From: Vallitaleaceae bacterium
Lineage (GTDB): Bacteria; Bacillota; Clostridia; Lachnospirales; Vallitaleaceae
Direction of reading: 5' to 3'
DNA length: 46,735 nt
Assembly (NCBI GenBank): GCA_029935405.1
Contig: JAOZKH010000004.1
Coordinates: forward strand, 5,299-52,033
Numbering within the stretch: position 1 is the first letter of the stretch; each line of letters opens with the position of its first letter. Of this stretch, positions 41,811 to 46,735 are shown piece after piece. A program made the translations under genes and the position numbers. The notes under the pieces were generated by a model that worked only from the letters and a program-made list of their open reading frames with translations, had not been told where the DNA came from and did no database searches.

Positions 41811-43025
41811 ATGGAACTAAAAGGCAAGGTGCTTATTGCACAAGGCGGTGGTCCAACTGCTGTAATTAATCAAAGTCTTGTGGGAGCAGTGTTAGAATCA
41901 AGAAAATTTCCACAGATTACAAAAGTATATGGAGCCATTAATGGTGTTGAAGGAATTGTTAACGAAAGATTTATGGACTTAACTAGAGAGACTACTAACA
42001 ATCTTGAAAAAGTTAGTAAAACACCTGCTTCAGCATTGTTATCAACAAGAGTTAAACCTGACGCAGCATATTGTAAAGAAATTTTCAAAGTATTAAAGGC
42101 ACATGATGTGAGATATTTCTTTTATATAGGTGGTAATGATTCGGCAGACACAGTACGAATTGTTAACGAACAAGCGCAAATTTCTGATTATGAGTTTAGA
42201 GCAATTCATATTCCAAAAACAGTAGATAACGATTTGGTTATTAATGACCATACACCTGGTTATGGATCAGCTGCAAGATATGTAGCAGAAGCATTTATCG
42301 GGTTAAATCTTGATAATAGAGCTTTAGCAGGTGTTTATATTGGTATTATTATGGGAAGAAATGCTGGTTTTTTAGCGGCTGCTTCAGCACTTGCTAAGAA
42401 ATATCCTGATGATGGTCCGCATTTGATTTATCTTCCTGAGAGAGCATTTAGTATAGATAAGTTCTTAAAAGATGTTAAGGAAGTATATCAAAAGTATGGG
42501 CGTTGTATAGTTGCTGTTTCTGAAGGAATCAAAGATGAAGAAGGCAATCCTATTATCGCAAATCTTACTGATAATGTTGAAACAGATGCTCATGGTAATC
42601 TTCAGTTATCAGGATCCGGTACATTAGGTGATATGTTAACTAAGCTTGTTAAAGAACAACTAAATATTACACGTGTACGTTCAGATACATTAGGTTATAC
42701 ACAACGTAACTTTATAGGATCAATTTCAGATATTGACTCACAAGAAGCTCGTGAAGTTGGAGAAAAAGCAGCTCAATATGCGATTTGGGACAATATTGAT
42801 GGTTCTATTGTTTTAGAGAGAACCGGTACGTATAGTGTTAATTATCGATTGGTTAAACTAGAAGAAATTGCAAGAAAAACTAAGTATATGGCCGACAATT
42901 TTATTAATGCAGCAGGTAATAATGTTACACATGATTTTTACTTATATGCAAGACCATTGATAGGATCAGGTTTCTTACAGCCACATCGCTTAAGAGCACC
43001 TATGGCAACGCAATTGTTAAGATAA
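41811..43025 (+). CDS. pfp: Pyrophosphate-type 6-phosphofructokinase
   Basis: A 404-residue PFK-family enzyme, probably pyrophosphate--fructose-6-phosphate 1-phosphotransferase. GGGPTAVINQSL is the first phosphate loop. GGNDSADT (107-114) has an acidic residue where ATP enzymes have Gly (GGDGS), and IPKTVDNDL carries Lys136, both marks of PPi enzymes. GYGSAARYVAEAF and the C-terminal half are typical of the roughly 400-residue bacterial PPi group. The frame is open from 41718, but GAGAGG lies nine bases before ATG 41811 in a promoter-distal position, so this start is used. A long terminator follows. Confidence 0.88.
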   Translation: MELKGKVLIAQGGGPTAVINQSLVGAVLESRKFPQITKVYGAINGVEGIVNERFMDLTRETTNNLEKVSKTPASALLSTRVKPDAAYCKEIFKVLKAHDVRYFFYIGGNDSADTVRIVNEQAQISDYEFRAIHIPKTVDNDLVINDHTPGYGSAARYVAEAFIGLNLDNRALAGVYIGIIMGRNAGFLAAASALAKKYPDDGPHLIYLPERAFSIDKFLKDVKEVYQKYGRCIVAVSEGIKDEEGNPIIANLTDNVETDAHGNLQLSGSGTLGDMLTKLVKEQLNITRVRSDTLGYTQRNFIGSISDIDSQEAREVGEKAAQYAIWDNIDGSIVLERTGTYSVNYRLVKLEEIARKTKYMADNFINAAGNNVTHDFYLYARPLIGSGFLQPHRLRAPMATQLLR

Positions 43026-43029
43026 TAAT

Positions 43030-43092
43030 AAAGTGTAGGCATACGACGCTTGTGGGAGTCCCATTACGCATCACATGCCTACACTTTCTTTT
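43030..43092. terminator. Long-stem bidirectional terminator between pfp and dapB
   Basis: Perfect 13-bp stem AAAGTGTAGGCAT/ATGCCTACACTTT (43030-43042, 43075-43087), then TCTTTTT. The 32-base loop contains its own small TGGGA-G-TCCCA stem (43053-43063). Confidence 0.85.
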
Positions 43093-43143
43093 TGCATTTA
43101 GTCACAAATATAAGTTTAGGATTTAGTGTAACAGATAGATTTT

Positions 43144-43899
43144 CTACATGATAATATCGCTCATATTGTATAAACCTGGAGTTTTATTAGCTAAGAACAA
43201 AGCGGCGTTAATTGAGCCTACTGCAAAAACATCTTTAGAATAAGCCATATGATTAATTTCAATGACTTCATCTTGTCCAGCAAAAACAACCTGGTGTTCA
43301 CCAACAATGGTGCCACCACGAACTGCGTGGATTCCAATTTCTTTTTGAGCACGTTTTTTTCTATCAATACTTCTATCATATTTATAATTATATTCATTAT
43401 TAAGTGTTTCATTAATTGAATCAGCAATATATAGAGCTGTACCACTTGGTGCATCAACTTTTTGGTTATGATGTTTTTCTATTATTTCAATATTAAAGTT
43501 TGCAGGTGTTAAAACTTCTGCAGCTTTTTGTACTAAGTTAATTAATAGGTTGATTCCAAGAGACATATTAGCGGAGAAGAGAATGGGTAATTTTGTAGAA
43601 GTTTCTTTGATGAAATCTATTTGATCTTCACTAAGTCCTGTGGTACATAATACAATGGGTATATTTAGAGAGATAGCACTTGTTAATAATGAATTAACTG
43701 CACTAGCAATGGAAAAATCAATAATAACATCAGCCTTTACTGTACAGGTTTCTAGACTGCTGAAAACTGGATAATCAAAGTTTTTAGCAGTATTTCTGTC
43801 AATACCGGCTACGATTTTGCAATTAGGGTGGTCAATTACAAGATTAGAGATAGTGTGACCCATTTTACCATTACATCCATGCATAATTATATTAGTCAT
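43144..43899 (-). CDS. dapB: 4-hydroxy-tetrahydrodipicolinate reductase DapB
   Basis: A 251-residue NAD(P)H reductase in lysine and meso-diaminopimelate synthesis, so it feeds peptidoglycan. IIMHGCNGKMGHTI is the nucleotide loop, CTTGLSEDQ is a conserved turn, and EKHHNQKVDAPSGTAL (H143, H144, K147) holds the catalytic site. The start ATG overlaps the dapA stop (TAATG), giving tight coupling. Both genes lie under the upstream lysine riboswitch. Confidence 0.95.
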   Translation of the reverse strand: MTNIIMHGCNGKMGHTISNLVIDHPNCKIVAGIDRNTAKNFDYPVFSSLETCTVKADVIIDFSIASAVNSLLTSAISLNIPIVLCTTGLSEDQIDFIKETSTKLPILFSANMSLGINLLINLVQKAAEVLTPANFNIEIIEKHHNQKVDAPSGTALYIADSINETLNNEYNYKYDRSIDRKKRAQKEIGIHAVRGGTIVGEHQVVFAGQDEVIEINHMAYSKDVFAVGSINAALFLANKTPGLYNMSDIIM

Positions 43900-44789
43900 T
43901 AGTTCTTTACCTCGATGTTATAAGACAACATTGCATCTCTAAGAAGTTTTACTTTAGTAGGTTCCATTTCATATAATGGTAATCTGCAAGGACCAACTTC
44001 AAGTCCCATTAAGTTCATAGCTTTTTTGATTGGAATAGGATTTGTTTCAGTAAATAGATTATTTATTAAGTTAAGCATACGTAATTGTAAAGCTAAACTT
44101 TCTTTATGTTTTCCCTGCATATACAATTCGACAATATTGTGAGTCTCTTCAGGTAACATATTAGCAACTACTGATATGACACCTTTACTACCAATTCCAA
44201 GAAGTGGAACGATTTGATCATCGTTACCAGAATATAAATCTATATCACCTTGAGTAAGAGCCAACATATTCATAATTGAACCGATATTACCACTAGCTTC
44301 TTTGATTGCAATAATATTATCGATTTTTGATAATTCAGAAGTGGTTTCAGGTGCAATAGCCATACCGGTTCTTGAAGGGACATTATACAATATGATAGGA
44401 ATGTCAACGCTATTTGCGATTGCACCAAAGTGTGCAACTAAACCTCTTTGGCTTGTTTTGTTGTAGTATGGTGTAACTTGTAATAAGCCATCAGCACCTA
44501 ATTGTTGAGCTTTTTTTGATAATGAGATACCGTGTGCAGTATCATTACTACCGGTGCCTGCAATTACTGGAACTCTTCCTTTAGTTGCTTCAACTGCAGT
44601 TTTTATACATTCTAAATGTTCAGCATCATTCATTGTTGAAGGTTCACCAGTAGTTCCACATATAAGTATTGCATCTGTTTTGTTATTTATTTGCCAATCA
44701 ACTAATTCGGATAACCTTGAAAAGTTGACCGATCCATCTTGATTAAATGGTGTTACTATTGCAACACCTGAACCTGTAAATAGTGACAT
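43899..44789 (-). CDS. dapA: 4-hydroxy-tetrahydrodipicolinate synthase DapA
   Basis: A 296-residue aldolase condensing pyruvate and aspartate semialdehyde. The Schiff-base lysine is K163 in IAIKEASGNIG, Y135 in LYNVPSRTG and the threonines of CGTTGEPSTM complete the active site. GAGGAGG precedes the ATG. It is the first gene of a dapA-dapB unit controlled by a lysine riboswitch with a terminator at 44815-44849. Lysine should shut the operon down. Confidence 0.96.
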   Translation of the reverse strand: MSLFTGSGVAIVTPFNQDGSVNFSRLSELVDWQINNKTDAILICGTTGEPSTMNDAEHLECIKTAVEATKGRVPVIAGTGSNDTAHGISLSKKAQQLGADGLLQVTPYYNKTSQRGLVAHFGAIANSVDIPIILYNVPSRTGMAIAPETTSELSKIDNIIAIKEASGNIGSIMNMLALTQGDIDLYSGNDDQIVPLLGIGSKGVISVVANMLPEETHNIVELYMQGKHKESLALQLRMLNLINNLFTETNPIPIKKAMNLMGLEVGPCRLPLYEMEPTKVKLLRDAMLSYNIEVKN

Positions 44790-44814
44790 AATAATCCTCC
44801 TCTTCTACCTGATT

Positions 44815-44849
44815 AAAATAAAAAATACAGTCAGTAGGAGCCAACTGTA
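44815..44849 (-). terminator. Riboswitch expression-platform terminator before dapA
   Basis: On the minus strand TACAGTTGGCTCCTACTGACTGTA forms a hairpin in pieces (ACAGT/ACTGT outer, with inner pairs), followed by TTTTTTATTTT. It lies just after the lysine aptamer and about 25 bases before the dapA start. Confidence 0.8.
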
Positions 44850-44865
44850 TATTAATTAATAATAA

Positions 44866-45035
44866 CAGTAGCTCTCCATCTTCAAATTAGAACATGACAA
44901 TCATACAGCTTTTAACTGAATGACCAGGATTGGTAATTTCAAGATTACATTCCTTCGGCATATTTCCCTTTCAACTTATTTCAACGATACTTGAATATCT
45001 ATGTAAGTTTACTGATTAAACATGCGCCTCTACCA
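44866..45035 (-). promoter_or_regulatory. Lysine riboswitch (L-box) controlling dapA-dapB
   Basis: The minus strand shows the L-box landmarks in order: GAGGCGCATG at the 5' side, AGTAAAC, TTGAAAGGGAAATATGCCGAAGG (consensus ...AAGGG...GCCGAAG), the CCTGGTCAT core segment, and GGAGAGCTACTG at the 3' side pairing with the start (P1). Lysine binding is expected to favour the terminator at 44815-44849 and switch off dapAB. Edges are approximate. Confidence 0.9.
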
Positions 45036-45084
45036 AATATAGGGTTTTTAGTATTGATTTTTCCTAGTAATATATATTTTCGTA

Positions 45085-45113
45085 AGGATAGCATTTTCTA
45101 TAGAAAATGTCAA
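45085..45113 (-). promoter_or_regulatory. Promoter of the riboswitch-dapAB transcript, with palindrome in the spacer
   Basis: Minus-strand TTGACA (45108-45113), 17-base spacer, TATCCT (45085-45090). The spacer is almost filled by the 16-base perfect palindrome ATTTTCTATAGAAAAT (45093-45108), placed like a repressor operator. Confidence 0.6.
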
Positions 45114-45138
45114 TACAAAATACGAGAAAAAATCAACT

Positions 45139-45289
45139 TTATCCACATTTGGAATATTTGAAGGTATAAATAAGTGATATATCTAGTGTATAAAAAATGA
45201 ACAGAGCCTTATAGCACTAAGGTTTAAAGGATAATAAGTATTAGTTAGCAAAAATTATTTAAAAAAAGAAGTTATCCACATAATCCACA
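45139..45289. other. Cluster of DnaA boxes
   Basis: Two perfect TTATCCACA boxes (45139-45147 and 45272-45280) and one near-match TAATCCACA (45281-45289) directly abutting the second. The sequence between is AT-rich. No dnaA, dnaN or rpmH is near. Apart from these, I see nothing recognisable in 45148-45271 or 45290-45400. Confidence 0.5.
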
Positions 45290-45407
45290 TGCTGCTTTTA
45301 TGCCTCTATGTTATTATAACAGTTTCCCTGTATAAAGTTAAAGAAAAAAACACATATTAAGAAAGTTTTTAAAGAGATCATAGATTTAAGATAGTAGTAT
45401 AAAAAAA

Positions 45408-45436
45408 TTGTAAATTGGGAGTAAATAGTGTAAAAT
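45408..45436 (+). promoter_or_regulatory. Possible promoter for the GGDEF gene
   Basis: TTGTAA (45408-45413), 17-base spacer, TAAAAT (45431-45436). The start of transcription would fall just before the TAGA repeat. Confidence 0.4.
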
Positions 45437-45449
45437 GAATATTGATGGG

Positions 45450-45489
<40 letters not shown>

Positions 45490-45498
45490 AGGTGTAAA

Positions 45499-46725
45499 AT
45501 GAAAGATAAAATAAAAATTATATTGACTGTACTTTGTGTGATGATATTACAGGTTTTAGTTATATATTTATCACATACATATATAGCGAATAATAACATA
45601 TATATTAAGATTACTTTTGTAGTGCTAGTAAATTGGATGATTATGGGTTTGAGTATTTTCTATTTGTTCAGAACTCACTTTAATAGTAATACCAGTTTTA
45701 AAGAATTATATGCTAAGTACAAGATAAATACTATTTTGTATAACTTATTAAAGGAACTGACAAGTGTTGAAGAAACTAAGAAAATATATGAAATGATACT
45801 AAAAGCGGCAATTAAGGCTATACCACAGTCTAAATTTGGTAGTATTATAATGAGTCATAATGGTAAAATGCGATTTGATGCATCTTACGGATTTAAACAT
45901 GAGTATCTAGAACTTATTGAACTTGAAGTAGAAGAGCTTGCTTTATATAGGGCAACTAATGGTAAGATGGATCGACCTATAATTGTGCATGATATTAGCG
46001 AGGAGAATACGCATAGGATAGCACAAGAAAAAATAGAATTGTTTGAAAAATCAGGAACAGGATTGATTCGCTCATCAATTGCAGCGCCTATTGTAATAAA
46101 TGACGTAGTTGTTGGAAGCATTAATTTAGATTCAAAGCAGACACATGTATTTAAAGAAGAAGATATTGAAATCCTTGATTTGTTTGCATTAGAAGTAAGT
46201 AAATTTGTGTATTTACATCAAATCCTTGAACAAAATAGAAATATGTCTAGATACGACGAATTAACAAAAATTTTCAATCGAGGATATAGTATTAAGCAAG
46301 TAAAAGCTCTTATGGAAGAGAAGAAACAGTTCATTCTTGTTTCTGCAGACCTTAATAATCTTAAAGTAATCAATGATTTATACGGCCATGATGTAGGTGA
46401 CATATTGATTATTAGCTTTGTTAATAATATGAAGCTATTTTTACCAGATGATGCAATATTTTCCAGATATGGTGGTGATGAATTTGTAATAGTTTTCCCG
46501 AATTCATCTCGTACTGAAGTTGCTGTAATAATGGATGATGTTAGCAAGTTTTGCAGTAATTATGAAATAAAAGAATGCAAAATTCCTATAAATGTTTCAT
46601 TTAGTTATGGTATAGTAGAATATCCAACCGAATCGGGGAACTACGATGAAGTGCTCAAAATAGCTGATGAAAGAATGTATAGACATAAGCGAAATTACAA
46701 GAAAAACATAAAAAAAATGCAATAA
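45499..46725 (+). CDS. Membrane GAF-GGDEF diguanylate cyclase
   Basis: A 408-residue predicted c-di-GMP synthase. Two N-terminal helices (about 7-26 and 36-58) are followed by a GAF sensor domain (about 85-240) and a GGDEF domain (about 250-400). The active site GGDEF (325-329, SRYGGDEFV) and the upstream DLNNLKVINDLYGHDVGD substrate/metal motif are intact. The inhibitory I-site is missing: PDDA stands where RxxD is expected. ATG 45499 has TAGGTG a few bases upstream. A TAGA repeat in the leader may vary its expression. The signal sensed by GAF is unknown. Confidence 0.9.
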   Translation: MKDKIKIILTVLCVMILQVLVIYLSHTYIANNNIYIKITFVVLVNWMIMGLSIFYLFRTHFNSNTSFKELYAKYKINTILYNLLKELTSVEETKKIYEMILKAAIKAIPQSKFGSIIMSHNGKMRFDASYGFKHEYLELIELEVEELALYRATNGKMDRPIIVHDISEENTHRIAQEKIELFEKSGTGLIRSSIAAPIVINDVVVGSINLDSKQTHVFKEEDIEILDLFALEVSKFVYLHQILEQNRNMSRYDELTKIFNRGYSIKQVKALMEEKKQFILVSADLNNLKVINDLYGHDVGDILIISFVNNMKLFLPDDAIFSRYGGDEFVIVFPNSSRTEVAVIMDDVSKFCSNYEIKECKIPINVSFSYGIVEYPTESGNYDEVLKIADERMYRHKRNYKKNIKKMQ

Positions 46726-46735
46726 AATAGCAATA

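Noticed and set aside
45139-45289. Chromosome origin (oriC)
   Set aside because: Only three boxes and none of dnaA, dnaN, recF or rpmH nearby; called a DnaA-box cluster instead.
45409-45425. TGTAAA-N5-AGTAAA before the GGDEF gene as a fourth WalR box
   Set aside because: One conserved T is changed and the site overlaps the likely -35; too weak in AT-rich sequence.

Overview
The window is a chromosomal stretch from a low-GC Firmicute, most likely a Clostridia member near Lachnospirales/Vallitaleaceae. I infer this from the AT-rich codons, strong AGGAGG-type ribosome binding sites, gene order (HU-rqcP-divIC-tilS-hpt-ftsH; coaX-dusB-greA-lysS; cdaA-cdaR-glmM-glmS) and exported proteins with copper-amine-oxidase-like N-terminal domains. 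No phage, plasmid, CRISPR array, rRNA or tRNA was recognised. Most genes are housekeeping and cell-envelope genes on the + strand.

Layout. 1-1.9 kb: the tail of an unknown gene, a minus-strand MurG-like glycosyltransferase, and a 0.5-kb gap with a repeat remnant and a possible short transcript. 1.9-9.3 kb: an exported LysM/G5/M23 peptidase, then walR-walK, an unrecognised exported protein, and YycH- and YycI-like proteins. 9.4-16.6 kb: murA, mazG, HU, rqcP, divIC, tilS, hpt, ftsH; a 117-bp hairpin repeat sits between rqcP and divIC. 16.8-26.8 kb: a DUF1189-like membrane protein (minus), an RlmL-like methyltransferase, a secreted papain-like protease, NrnA, an alpha/beta hydrolase, a NusG-II/Gx pair, a large amidase and BirA. 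26.9-31.9 kb: a small unknown protein, an ECF S component, coaX, dusB, greA, lysS. 32.1-39.6 kb: OsmC, two membrane proteins, cdaA, cdaR, glmM, glmS. 39.6-46.7 kb: a decayed AraC-type regulator, argC, a PspC protein, a PPi-type phosphofructokinase, dapA-dapB (minus) under a lysine riboswitch, and a GAF-GGDEF protein preceded by a TAGA repeat.

How it fits together. Much of the window concerns peptidoglycan: precursor synthesis (glmS, glmM, murA, dapA, dapB), c-di-AMP synthesis (cdaA/cdaR), division (divIC, ftsH), hydrolysis (M23 peptidase, amidase) and the WalKR system that normally controls hydrolases. The strongest new-looking signal is a set of three matches to the WalR box (TGTWAH-N5-TGTWAH): before the M23 peptidase, between walK and the unknown exported gene, and before the amidase. 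This suggests a local WalKR regulon with feedback onto its own accessory genes, including an undescribed exported protein placed between WalK and YycH.

Other notable items are the TTAA-flanked hairpin repeat standing where yabP/yabQ usually lie, a 5'-truncated AraC gene whose broken end carries a near-consensus promoter for argC, a tetranucleotide repeat in the GGDEF leader, a DnaA-box cluster beside it, and a palindrome inside the riboswitch promoter.
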